DNA from: an uncultured Spirochaetia bacterium
GTDB taxonomy: Bacteria; Spirochaetota; Spirochaetia; CAKZLE01
Direction: 5' to 3'
NCBI GenBank assembly: GCA_937125225.1
Contig: CAKZLE010000023.1
Span: 147,663-211,662, forward strand
Length of the DNA: 64,000 nt
Part shown: in pieces, positions 25,977 to 34,383 of the stretch
Position numbering within the stretch: position 1 is the first letter of the stretch
Layout: every line of letters starts with the position of its first letter
Notes under the pieces: generated by a model
Database searches by the model: none
The model's input: only the letters and a program-made list of their open reading frames with translations
Told to the model about the DNA's origin: nothing
Program-made: the position numbers and the translations under genes

Positions 25977-26672
25977 ATGATTCAATTAGAGAATATTTCA
26001 AAGATATATGACCTGCAGGAGGTGAAGATCACCGCCTTAGATAACGTTTCCTTCAACATCGACCGTGGTGAGTACATTGCGATCATGGGACCCTCAGGGT
26101 CAGGGAAGTCAACTATGATGCAGATCCTTGGGATCTTAGACAATGCCACCAATGGGGTCTATAAACTCGAAGGCTATGATATTACTACCCTGCCAGACAA
26201 AGAACAGGCAAGGATCAGGAACAAGCATTTCGGGTTCATCTTCCAGAGTTTCAACCTCTTCCCCGAACTCAGTGCGGTAGAGAATGTCATGCTTCCTATG
26301 CAGTATGCCGGAGTCCCGGTAAAAAAGAGAAAAGAACGGGCAATCTACCTTCTCAATGAGGTGGGACTCGATCACCGAATGAACCACCTCCCTACCATGC
26401 TCAGTGGTGGAGAACAGCAGAGAGTCGCTATCGCAAGAGCTCTCTCGAATGAACCAGACCTGATCCTTGCAGACGAACCTACTGGAAATCTGCCAACCGA
26501 AAAAGGTGATGAGATCATGGATATCCTCGAGAAGGTTAACAATAATGGTGTCACCATCGTCATGGTCACCCATAACCCGAATCAGGGCAAGAGAGCTAAG
26601 CGGATCATAAATCTGCGAGATGGTAGATTGGAATCATCTATCACTGCAACAGGAGCAGCATATGCGAAATGA
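25977..26672 (+). CDS. MacB/LolD-type ABC transporter ATPase
   Basis: 231 residues. Walker [10 protein letters not shown] near residue 40, Q-loop [11 protein letters not shown], signature [15 protein letters not shown] near 142, Walker [10 protein letters not shown] and H-loop MVTHN are all intact. The sequence places it in the MacB/LolD/FtsE-like group that energises type VII ABC transporters. The ATG at 25977 follows AAGGAGAG; an in-frame start at 25884 inside the adaptor gene was rejected. Its stop overlaps the first permease by 11 bases, so translation is coupled. Confidence 0.96.
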   Translation: MIQLENISKIYDLQEVKITALDNVSFNIDRGEYIAIMGPSGSGKSTMMQILGILDNATNGVYKLEGYDITTLPDKEQARIRNKHFGFIFQSFNLFPELSAVENVMLPMQYAGVPVKKRKERAIYLLNEVGLDHRMNHLPTMLSGGEQQRVAIARALSNEPDLILADEPTGNLPTEKGDEIMDILEKVNNNGVTIVMVTHNPNQGKRAKRIINLRDGRLESSITATGAAYAK

Positions 26673-28056
26673 ATCAGGCAAGATCATGCTGCGACGGTTC
26701 ATTGACCGTCTGACTGAATCTGGTCTTCTAATCCTCACGGTTGCTCTAGGTGTCGGCGCCTTTGCAGCCGGTGGTGCACTTTTCATCAATGTCCAGCAGC
26801 AGAGTATCGAGATGCTCAACTCTCCGGCCTATCAGGAGATCGTAGTCTCAACAAGGACTGATACGGAGAATATGGATGTCCCGGTAGAGGCGAAAGCTCT
26901 CAATGAGAATGCGATCCTCACTCAGGCCGATCTTGATGCGGCAGACCTTATCCCATCGATCGAGTACTCCTATATTCTCAATAACTCTAGAATACACCCG
27001 ATCAATGAGGATTCACTAGCTGAAGAAGCAGAGAAATCTGCGATGCGAGAACAGTTCCAGGCAAGTAACAAGGCCAGTGAAGATACAGAGGCTCCCGGTG
27101 AACCCCCAGAAGGTGATAAGCAGGGCTTCGGTCTCGATGTCACAGATGAGTGGGACTCCCTCCAGGCATCAGATGATATCATCATCTCGCAGGAGGACGA
27201 ATACTCAGGTTATGAGATCACCTCAGAATTCTTCAGCGCTACCAAACTCGCTGTCTCAGCGGGGTCACTCTTCTCAATGAGTGATTATACCGATACAGCA
27301 TCTGTCATCATCCTGGGAGATACCATGGCACAGAATCTCGCAACTGAAGGGGAATCTACCGATACCCTCATAGGAAAGAGACTTCTCACAAGAGAGGGGT
27401 ATCAGACTATCGTCGGTATACTCGAACCTACAGGAGATACCTATGACGCCCTATACTACGAACCCTACAGGGATTCAGCTAATTCAGCAGGTTTCACCGG
27501 GATCAGAAGGATGTCGATGAACAGCGAACTTCGTTTCAGTGTATCAGATGTTGAAAAACTCGATTCAGTCGCAGCACTTCTTGATGACTGGTTCATCAAT
27601 CAGTTCGGTGAGGATCAGGTGAATGTCTCAAACCCAAGGATCGAGGCAGAGCAGACCATTGCTAGAAATAACGGTATCAGTCTTCTCCTCTTCATCCTCT
27701 CCCTCGCAGGCCTGTTCATCGCATCGGTTAATGTAGCACATATGATGCTCAGTAGGACGATGAGAATGAAGAAACATGTCGGTATACTTATGGCCCTCGG
27801 TGCAACGAGAAAGAATATCAACAGGCTCTTCGCATCAGAATCTCTTGTGGTAATAGCACTTGGCTCCATCGCAGGGGCACTGATCGCTATACCGCTCAAT
27901 ATCCAGATGAAGAACACCCTTGAACTTCAGGGAAGTGCGACACCGCTTGTCATCATCAGTGCACTCGTCTCAGCTCTGATCATCTTCACCTTTACGCAGA
28001 TACCGATCAGAAGGTTCGACAGTATCAAACCTGCCGATGCCATGAGATCTAATTAG
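26662..28056 (+). CDS. FtsX/MacB-type ABC permease, first of two
   Basis: 464 residues from the ATG at 26662 (AGGAG upstream). One N-terminal membrane helix (~18-40), a roughly 280-residue acidic periplasmic domain and three C-terminal helices (~345-455) give the type VII/MacB permease layout. VGILMALGATRKNINRLF near residue 375 is the typical coupling-helix region after the second helix. The periplasmic domain has an unusual Glu/Pro-rich segment (EAPGEPPEGDK) not seen in its partner. It probably pairs with the second permease as a heterodimer. Confidence 0.92.
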   Translation: MRNESGKIMLRRFIDRLTESGLLILTVALGVGAFAAGGALFINVQQQSIEMLNSPAYQEIVVSTRTDTENMDVPVEAKALNENAILTQADLDAADLIPSIEYSYILNNSRIHPINEDSLAEEAEKSAMREQFQASNKASEDTEAPGEPPEGDKQGFGLDVTDEWDSLQASDDIIISQEDEYSGYEITSEFFSATKLAVSAGSLFSMSDYTDTASVIILGDTMAQNLATEGESTDTLIGKRLLTREGYQTIVGILEPTGDTYDALYYEPYRDSANSAGFTGIRRMSMNSELRFSVSDVEKLDSVAALLDDWFINQFGEDQVNVSNPRIEAEQTIARNNGISLLLFILSLAGLFIASVNVAHMMLSRTMRMKKHVGILMALGATRKNINRLFASESLVVIALGSIAGALIAIPLNIQMKNTLELQGSATPLVIISALVSALIIFTFTQIPIRRFDSIKPADAMRSN

Positions 28057-28066
28057 GAGATATGCT

Positions 28067-29374
28067 ATGAAAAAGTTTTTTGTCATGCTCATTAGACAGT
28101 GGGCACAATCACCGATAAAAGTATTACTGACACTCTTAGCAGTCTCACTTGGAACATTCATCCTCATCCTCTCCTTCAGTGTGACGAACATCATACAGAG
28201 TGAGGTGACCGATGTCCTCAATGAACAGGGTGTCATCGTACATGTCGCAAATGGGGAATGGTCCTCAGATGGAGGGATAGATCAGAACAGACCCTCAGAG
28301 TGGGATGCATCAGCTAAGGATTATCTCATCTCTGATACTGATACGGTGGAGTATGCCGCAATCGTCAGCTTTGCCCCTTTTGCAGAGCTTACCATTGACG
28401 GATCATCCTACAACCTTCGAAGTGCTGTTGGTACAGAACCAAGCTATTTTGATGTCTACGATCTGCTGCTCATAGCAGGAAACCCCATGACGGATGAGGA
28501 TATCGATCAAGGATCAAGAAAGACCTGGATCAGTGAATCCACAGCTATCGCACTATTCGGTTCTGCTGAAGAGGCAATCGGAGAATGGGTCCAGCCCCCG
28601 GGAATGCAGATGGGGAGAGGAATGAATAACAAGCAAGAGAATGTGGTGACTCTTTACAGTGTCACCGGTGTCTATGGAGACCCCTCGGAGATCACCAGGA
28701 AATCCTATGGTATAGGGGATCTGATCATTCCCTACACAGCACTGCTTCCTAGCGGCATCAACTCCAATATGGCGAAGAACCTGATGTCCGGGATGATGGT
28801 AGTGAAGAGTTCTGATACTTCAATCGATTCTGCTGAATCGACCATTCGACAGACATTGACCCAGAACTATGGGGATGATATCGATATCATCGTATGGGAG
28901 GGTTCGACTCAGGGAGAGACCACCTATATGCATGATCTGAGAAAGACTGTTGATGTATTTACTGTATCGGTCAATATCCTTGGTATCGTATTGATGCTTG
29001 TCAGTACCCTCGGAGTCTTCAGTATCATGCTCGTAGAGGCTTTGAGCCGAAAAAAACATATCGCTTTAGAACGAGCACTTGGAGCCTCGAAAGGAAGGAT
29101 CATCAAGGAGTTCTGGAGCTGGTCAATATCAATGAGTTTCTTTGGTGTGGTCATCGGGGCAATCATTGCCTACTTTGCCTGCCCGTCAGTACTGTCTACT
29201 ATAGCACCGCTAGTCGGCGATCTATCCTCTGAACTCGATCTCTCCTCAGGAATCGACCTGATGGCACTCTTAGAAAGCACTATCCTCGTACTGGGCTTTG
29301 GCGGCCTCTTTGGTCTACTCCCTGCCCTACCGGTAGTCAATGATAACATCTCTGATGTTCTGAAGGAGTCATAA
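28067..29374 (+). CDS. FtsX/MacB-type ABC permease, second of two
   Basis: 435 residues with the same layout as its neighbour: an N-terminal helix (~12-35), a periplasmic MacB-PCD-like domain and three C-terminal helices. The coupling segment is HIALERALGASKGRIIKEF near residue 327. Sequence similarity to the first permease is low beyond these motifs, so this is not a recent duplication. It starts ten bases after the first permease stop and ends three bases before the TolC-like gene. Function as the second half of a heterodimeric mechanotransmission exporter is inferred. Confidence 0.92.
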   Translation: MKKFFVMLIRQWAQSPIKVLLTLLAVSLGTFILILSFSVTNIIQSEVTDVLNEQGVIVHVANGEWSSDGGIDQNRPSEWDASAKDYLISDTDTVEYAAIVSFAPFAELTIDGSSYNLRSAVGTEPSYFDVYDLLLIAGNPMTDEDIDQGSRKTWISESTAIALFGSAEEAIGEWVQPPGMQMGRGMNNKQENVVTLYSVTGVYGDPSEITRKSYGIGDLIIPYTALLPSGINSNMAKNLMSGMMVVKSSDTSIDSAESTIRQTLTQNYGDDIDIIVWEGSTQGETTYMHDLRKTVDVFTVSVNILGIVLMLVSTLGVFSIMLVEALSRKKHIALERALGASKGRIIKEFWSWSISMSFFGVVIGAIIAYFACPSVLSTIAPLVGDLSSELDLSSGIDLMALLESTILVLGFGGLFGLLPALPVVNDNISDVLKES

Positions 29375-29377
29375 AAC

Positions 29378-30649
29378 ATGAAAAAATTCCTACTTGTAAC
29401 TGCAGTAATCCTTTTGCTGCTCTCTCCCATCTATGCAGAGACCCTAGAGAGTACAGATGATCTGATCGCCTATGGATTAGCTCATAACATTACCTATATG
29501 AAAGCACTCTATGCTCTAAGGTCTGCAGAGAGTGCCCTTGATGTCGAGAAGCCCTATGAAGCAGCTTCTTTAGAGGTCAGCTCTACAGCAAAGTTGAATT
29601 CGAGTAGTAACAGCTGGGATTCATCGATGGACCTCGATGTTCCCCTACTCGACCAGCTCTCTTTGAGTGCTAACATCGATACAGACCTTGATGGTTCTGT
29701 AGGATTGACCTACAAGCCATTCGAAGTGTCAGAATCTACCGTCACCATCGATACCACCTATGAGAGCGCACTCGTATACCTGAATGAACTTGAGAAGACA
29801 CTCACTTCAACAATCATCGATGATTATCTGAGTTATATGATCGCATTAGAGGAGCTCGAGTATCAGCAGGGGGTCGCAGACCTCGAGAAGATATATTATG
29901 AAGATGAGCTCGCTCTCTATGACCTTGGAGAATCAACGATCATCGAAGTCCAGGACGTGTTCATCGACTGGACTGAGAAGAAGGCTCTCGTCCGGTCGAA
30001 ACAGAATACGTTGACAGAGGCGAAGATCAATCTCTATACGACTCTCGGTAGTGATTCACAGAGTCTAGATCTACCAGTAATCGATATAGCATCTTTGACT
30101 GCAATCATTGCGGAGAATGATCTCATAGATTTTGAGTCTATAACCTCTCCTATGGTCGCCTATTCAGTGGTCGATGCGCAGAATACCGTGTTAAAAGCAC
30201 AGGATGCCTATGATACCCAGCGTTCCTATGATCCTGATCTTAAGATCTCGGGTGATATGGACACCTCCGGGGAGATCACCACTTCAATAGTATTCGGTAT
30301 CGGTTTCGATGATTTCAATGGTGATGAGAAAGATGAACTCTACGACGATCTGATCCTTGCTCAGGCAGAGGCTGTCTCGAAGATAACTGAGGTTCAGTTC
30401 AAAATCGACACCCTCATCATGACTCTTGAAGAGGATAAGAGGGAGATCGACGACCTGAGTCTTGAGATCGAGATGAATGATCTATTGATCGAAGAAGGAA
30501 AGTTATTATTCGAATATGGAGAATTCACAGAACTGGAACTACAGTCCCTCCTGCTCAATTCAGAGCTGTTAGAGATCAATCTCTATAGCAAGATCAAAGA
30601 GAAATATATACATCAGTTGGATCTTCTCGTCTATGTGAATAATCAGTAA
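29378..30649 (+). CDS. TolC-like outer membrane efflux protein
   Basis: 423 residues. A signal peptide (MKKFLLVTAVILLLLSPIYA, residues 1-20) precedes a mostly helical, acidic protein with two long helical regions (~125-215 and ~330-415) separated by more beta-like segments. This is the OEP/TolC pattern in two repeats. TolC trimers form the outer-membrane channel of tripartite exporters. The match is structural rather than by strong motifs, but position as last gene of the adaptor-ATPase-permease operon supports it. A perfect intrinsic terminator follows immediately. Confidence 0.82.
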   Translation: MKKFLLVTAVILLLLSPIYAETLESTDDLIAYGLAHNITYMKALYALRSAESALDVEKPYEAASLEVSSTAKLNSSSNSWDSSMDLDVPLLDQLSLSANIDTDLDGSVGLTYKPFEVSESTVTIDTTYESALVYLNELEKTLTSTIIDDYLSYMIALEELEYQQGVADLEKIYYEDELALYDLGESTIIEVQDVFIDWTEKKALVRSKQNTLTEAKINLYTTLGSDSQSLDLPVIDIASLTAIIAENDLIDFESITSPMVAYSVVDAQNTVLKAQDAYDTQRSYDPDLKISGDMDTSGEITTSIVFGIGFDDFNGDEKDELYDDLILAQAEAVSKITEVQFKIDTLIMTLEEDKREIDDLSLEIEMNDLLIEEGKLLFEYGEFTELELQSLLLNSELLEINLYSKIKEKYIHQLDLLVYVNNQ

Positions 30650-30656
30650 ATATGCT

Positions 30657-30691
30657 ACAGGGTACAGGCTTCGTCTGTACCCTGTTTTTTT
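30657..30691 (+). terminator. Intrinsic terminator of the exporter operon
   Basis: Perfect 11-base stem ACAGGGTACAG (30657-30667) with 30675-30685, a 7-base loop and a T run to 30691. It starts eight bases after the TolC-like gene stop. Confidence 0.95.
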
Positions 30692-30714
30692 GTTGAAAAA
30701 CAAATCAACCCAAT

Positions 30715-31521
30715 CTAGAAATCGAAATTATCGGGATCAGGACCTATGCGAGATCCTTCCAAGACTCTCATCCTCTCAAGATCTTCATGACTTATGGTAA
30801 TATCAGGAATCTGAAGATTCTCAACCATACGCTCTTTATGAGTCGATTTGACCAACGGAAGGGTTCCCATCTGAAGTTGCCAGACTGTGGCGAACTGTGC
30901 TATCGAAACATCATAGGCCTTTGCGAGTTCTCCGATCAGGGGGATAGAGAAGATCGCCCCCTGCATCAGTGGAGCCCATGCTTCAATGAGGATATCATGC
31001 TTAAGACAATACTCTCTCAACTCTAATTGTGGGAACTGCGGGTGGAGTTCGATCTGATTGACCATCGGTACGATAGATGAGGCTTCAATGAGTTCATCAA
31101 GCATCGGAATAGTGAAATTACTCACCCCTATCGACTTGATCGAACCCTCTGAATAGAGTCTCTCTAAGGCTTTCCAACTCTCTTTACTGAGAGGCTTCGG
31201 CCAGTGAATCAGATAGAGATCAAGATAATCGGTCTTGAGCCGTTCTAAGGATTCTTCAAAGGCTCTCAGAGTCTGATCATAACCTTGATCAGCATTCCAC
31301 AATTTACTCGTGAGGAATATCTCCTCACGCTCTTTAACACAATTATGAAGTCCCTCTCCTACACCCTTCTCATTTCCATATACCGATGCAGTATCAATAT
31401 GGGTATAGCCGAGGTCAACAGCATCAATGATTACGTTCGGGGCCTCTTCATCGGGAATCTTGAATGTCCCAAACCCGATTGAAGGTATGTTCTTTCCATT
31501 AGACAGTATATAATCTTTCAT
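30715..31521 (-). CDS. Aldo/keto reductase
   Basis: 268 residues from the ATG at 31521, which follows TTGGAGG; a start at 31548 was rejected. The AKR tetrad is visible: Asp and Tyr in DTASVYGNE, Lys in FLTSKLWN and His in LIHWPKP. C-terminal PLVKSTHKERMVENL is the NADPH 2'-phosphate/adenine-binding segment. The protein belongs to the small prokaryotic AKR5-like group (2,5-diketo-gluconate/methylglyoxal reductase type), cytoplasmic and NADPH-dependent. The physiological substrate is not predictable. It converges on the exporter operon and its terminator. Confidence 0.94.
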   Translation of the reverse strand: MKDYILSNGKNIPSIGFGTFKIPDEEAPNVIIDAVDLGYTHIDTASVYGNEKGVGEGLHNCVKEREEIFLTSKLWNADQGYDQTLRAFEESLERLKTDYLDLYLIHWPKPLSKESWKALERLYSEGSIKSIGVSNFTIPMLDELIEASSIVPMVNQIELHPQFPQLELREYCLKHDILIEAWAPLMQGAIFSIPLIGELAKAYDVSIAQFATVWQLQMGTLPLVKSTHKERMVENLQIPDITISHEDLERMRVLEGSRIGPDPDNFDF

Positions 31522-31580
31522 CGTTTCCTCCAAATCATCTTCATCCACTAGTATACCATGCTACCTATAAGAAGTTCACC

Positions 31581-31688
31581 TCACATTTCAGCTATACCAC
31601 CCTTCAGTCTATCGAGGGTGGTGTTCAAGACGTTTTCCAGTCTATTGAGGGCTTTATAACTCGTGATTGGGACAGAGGCTATCTCCAA
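31581..31688 (-). CDS. Possible 35-residue small protein downstream of the amino-acid permease
   Basis: A short open frame starting with TTG at 31688, with AAAAGGTG nine bases upstream, beginning 19 bases after the permease stop. It would encode a helical, heptad-like peptide with a repeated element (ALNRLENVLN / TTLDRLKGG), mirrored in the DNA by CAGTCTATCGAGGG and CAGTCTATTGAGGG on the plus strand. No family is recognised. It could instead be the remnant of a larger gene or a chance frame around a hairpin (31594-31620 region). Existence as a gene is uncertain. Confidence 0.3.
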   Translation of the reverse strand: MEIASVPITSYKALNRLENVLNTTLDRLKGGIAEM

Positions 31689-31707
31689 CCTTTGTCACCT
31701 TTTCGGA

Positions 31708-33033
31708 TCAGAGAGAGTTCTTATTCCCACGCATGAGTATGCCAGCTAAGAAGATCAACAGAGTGATCACAACAAAAGGGATGATCATGGCCTTTTGTAT
31801 TGCTCCCCAGATGATATAACAAGAGCCAACTGCAGCAAGAGCAGGAGCAATGAATCGAACGAAAACTGTCTCATCAGTGAAGGATCTCATGACCCATAGA
31901 TAGAGTGAGAGATAGATCAGATAGAGAAAGGCGATAGGAAGCTCTGAGATATCCATGAAACCCCACCAGCCATGAAAGTTGCCATACCAGACAACCAACC
32001 ATATAGCGGATAAGATAAATCCGAGGATACCTGAGTTGATCGTACTGTTTGTCTTCTCATTGACCTTTCCGAAGATCTCAGGTTTTGGTCCAAGCTTTCT
32101 CGCTGCGATCGAATACATCCCTCGAACCGATCCCATCACTAGACCGTTCAGAGTCCCAAGACAGGAGACAACCACAAAAAGAGTGAGGATAGTTCCTGCG
32201 AGATTACCGAATACCAAGGAGATGACCTGTACCGGCGCATTATCTGCTGCAGCTATTACCTGATCGTTGGTAAGTACTCCGGCGATTCCAATATAGTAGA
32301 GCATATAGGCTATTACGACTACCGCAGCACCGACCATCAAGGCCTTAGGAAGAGTCTTCTTAGCGTCACGAAGTTCTGCATTGATAGAAGTCGCAATGAT
32401 CCACCCCTCATAGGCGAAGACGGTTGCAAGTGTCGCTACTGCAAGACCTCCACCACTAGAGGATATATTCTGGGCTGAATTCGTGAAACTTGCGATCGTC
32501 TGACCTTTTGTCAGCCCCATGACCAAGCCGATCACCACGACGATAGCGATCGGAACCAGTTTGATCATGGCAGTAGAGACCTGCCATCGACCTGCAAGAA
32601 CAGGGGATAATACATTCAGGAGGAAGAAGAGCGTCAGATAGATGAATGCGATCAACCATATACCAGACTCAAGTGCGAAGAGTCCCATAGTATAGTTCGC
32701 TGATACCCAAGCAAGTACTGCACAGAGTGTGGGATAATAGACAAAGGTCATGAACCAACCGACGAGGTACCCCCCCTTCGGGCCATAGGCCTCTTCAAAA
32801 TAGTCTACAAGACCGTTAACCCTCTCATATCTTGTCGCGATCTTTGCGAAGACGAAAGAGGTTATGATCATGATCAGACCACCGATGAGCCATGCGACAA
32901 GGGCAATAGGCAATGAGCCTCCAGATGCGATCAACACATCGTCAGCCTTGAAAAAGACACCAGAACCAATGACGATCCCTACAACCATAGCCGTAGCGGT
33001 CCAGAATCCATATTTCTTTTGTAATTTTTCCAT
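31708..33033 (-). CDS. APC-family amino-acid permease
   Basis: 441 residues with 12 hydrophobic segments. The N-terminal GFWTATAMVVGIVIGSGVFF contains the GxGIF-type substrate loop of APC transporters, and a conserved ATVFAYEGWIIATSINAEL segment near residue 210 matches LAT/SteT-like exchangers. Location is the cytoplasmic membrane. Serine/threonine or other neutral amino-acid exchange is possible but not decided by the sequence. The ATG at 33033 is favoured over the GTG at 33039 because GGAG has proper spacing only to the ATG. Flanked by a terminator upstream. Confidence 0.92.
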   Translation of the reverse strand: MEKLQKKYGFWTATAMVVGIVIGSGVFFKADDVLIASGGSLPIALVAWLIGGLIMIITSFVFAKIATRYERVNGLVDYFEEAYGPKGGYLVGWFMTFVYYPTLCAVLAWVSANYTMGLFALESGIWLIAFIYLTLFFLLNVLSPVLAGRWQVSTAMIKLVPIAIVVVIGLVMGLTKGQTIASFTNSAQNISSSGGGLAVATLATVFAYEGWIIATSINAELRDAKKTLPKALMVGAAVVVIAYMLYYIGIAGVLTNDQVIAAADNAPVQVISLVFGNLAGTILTLFVVVSCLGTLNGLVMGSVRGMYSIAARKLGPKPEIFGKVNEKTNSTINSGILGFILSAIWLVVWYGNFHGWWGFMDISELPIAFLYLIYLSLYLWVMRSFTDETVFVRFIAPALAAVGSCYIIWGAIQKAMIIPFVVITLLIFLAGILMRGNKNSL

Positions 33034-33117
33034 GTACACACTCCAATTTTAGACTACTCTTCAGGTACAAGTCTTATGTACCGATGAGTAAGATATCATA
33101 TATGTAGGTAGTTGTGT

Positions 33118-33156
33118 AAAAAAAAAGACTGAAGATCATTACTGATCATCAGTCTT
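33118..33156 (-). terminator. Intrinsic terminator of the cysS-sigma-anti-sigma operon
   Basis: 14-base stem (33125-33138 with 33143-33156, one mismatch), 4-base loop and nine T on the minus strand (33118-33126). It lies 22 bases beyond the anti-sigma gene. Confidence 0.92.
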
Positions 33157-33178
33157 CATCGACTTGCTGGACTGTCAC

Positions 33179-33838
33179 CTATTCTGTGGTCAGTTCAGTC
33201 TCCTCTGGGAGTTCCCCAAGGGATTCGTCCCAAGGTGTTTCTGGATCATCCACTAATGGAGTCTCCAAAGCAACTGGAACTTCCTCTATATCTTTCAAGC
33301 GCAATTCAACTTCAAAGCCCTTCTTATCGAGCATCACTAGGATGTCTTCTACAGAAAGGTCATCGAGAATACGCGCTACTGCAACTGAATCCGTCGCACT
33401 GACTGGTACCATCTCACCTACTGGAGCTGCAGTCTCTACCTCTACTGCTGCACTGATCACGGGGATCGGTGTATCATTAAGGTCCTGTCCTCCGTTGATA
33501 TTCTGTAGAACAAAGAAGTTAATAGCAAAAAGACAGACAAAAGCAGCAGCGACTCCGATCAACATCGGGGTTCTGACATACAGACGTTTCTTCATGAAAC
33601 GTGAAGGCTCCTCTGTGACCACATTACTTTTCAGATATTTCCAAACTCTCTCTTTCTGATCTTCGAACTCATAATCCTGAATTCGAGCAGATTGTATTTG
33701 CTTACCTAATGACTTGTGTTGTTCGAACCGATGTTTGCAGTCCTGGCAATGAAGAAGATGCTCTTCCACTTGAGTCTTCCATGGTTCACCAAGTTCCCCA
33801 TCAATGTAAGCTGATAATGTCTTATCATCTAGACACAT
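33179..33838 (-). CDS. Anti-sigma factor with zinc-finger domain
   Basis: 219 residues. The N-terminal zf-HC2/ASD domain shows LSAYIDGELG and the Zn-binding H-x3-C-x2-C motif (HLLHCQDC, residues 27-34). A membrane helix lies at about residues 94-112 (MLIGVAAAFVCLFAINFFVL). The C-terminal ~105 residues are extracytoplasmic and acidic, rich in valine and proline, with no recognised domain. It should sequester the ECF sigma factor encoded just upstream until an envelope signal triggers release. Its start overlaps the sigma gene by 14 bases. Confidence 0.93.
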   Translation of the reverse strand: MCLDDKTLSAYIDGELGEPWKTQVEEHLLHCQDCKHRFEQHKSLGKQIQSARIQDYEFEDQKERVWKYLKSNVVTEEPSRFMKKRLYVRTPMLIGVAAAFVCLFAINFFVLQNINGGQDLNDTPIPVISAAVEVETAAPVGEMVPVSATDSVAVARILDDLSVEDILVMLDKKGFEVELRLKDIEEVPVALETPLVDDPETPWDESLGELPEETELTTE

Positions 33839-34355
33839 ACATATCCTCCTGATTCAGCAGTTTTTCTAATTGCTGCCTTGCTCGGTGCACTCGCACCTTC
33901 ACATTACTTTCGGAAATATTAAGTATAGTGGCGATCTCTCGATAGTTCAGTTCACTATACTCTTTAAGTACGAGCACTGCTCGTAACTTTTCCGGTAACT
34001 TATGTATTGCTTCCCGAACAAGAGCACATGTCTCTTGACCAAGAACTTCATCCTCACCAGTCTTGAGAACAGGCTTTGTCTGTTTCTTTATCTTCTCAAC
34101 AGCAACTTGCTCTCTACCCTTTCTCTTCACATAGTTGATTGACAGGTTCTTAGTCACACGGATCAGCCAATATTTCGCCTCATCAATCGATGGAAATGAA
34201 AGACTCCGGTTATAAAACCTGATAAAAGCTTCCTGACAGATGTCCTCTGATGCATCCATATTATAGGTAACATGATAGGCAACACGCATCAAAACAGGAA
34301 AGACTTCCTTATAAACTAGTTGAAAAGACTCATAACCGTTACTTTTAACTTCCAT
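33825..34355 (-). CDS. ECF-family RNA polymerase sigma factor
   Basis: 176 residues. Region 2 (residues ~15-85) includes DASEDICQEAFIRFYNRSL, the -10 recognition/core-binding segment. Region 4 (~120-170) includes LPEKLRAVLVLKEYSELNYR and ISESNVKVRVHRARQQL, a canonical ECF -35-binding helix-turn-helix. Group 'SigE/RpoE-like' with a membrane-anchored ZAS anti-sigma. The ATG at 34355 is preferred over a TTG 15 bases upstream. It lies 28 bases after cysS on the same strand without a visible terminator, so it is probably co-transcribed with cysS. Confidence 0.95.
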   Translation of the reverse strand: MEVKSNGYESFQLVYKEVFPVLMRVAYHVTYNMDASEDICQEAFIRFYNRSLSFPSIDEAKYWLIRVTKNLSINYVKRKGREQVAVEKIKKQTKPVLKTGEDEVLGQETCALVREAIHKLPEKLRAVLVLKEYSELNYREIATILNISESNVKVRVHRARQQLEKLLNQEDMYVSR

Positions 34356-34383
34356 AACTATTAACAACACACCATAAAATAAG

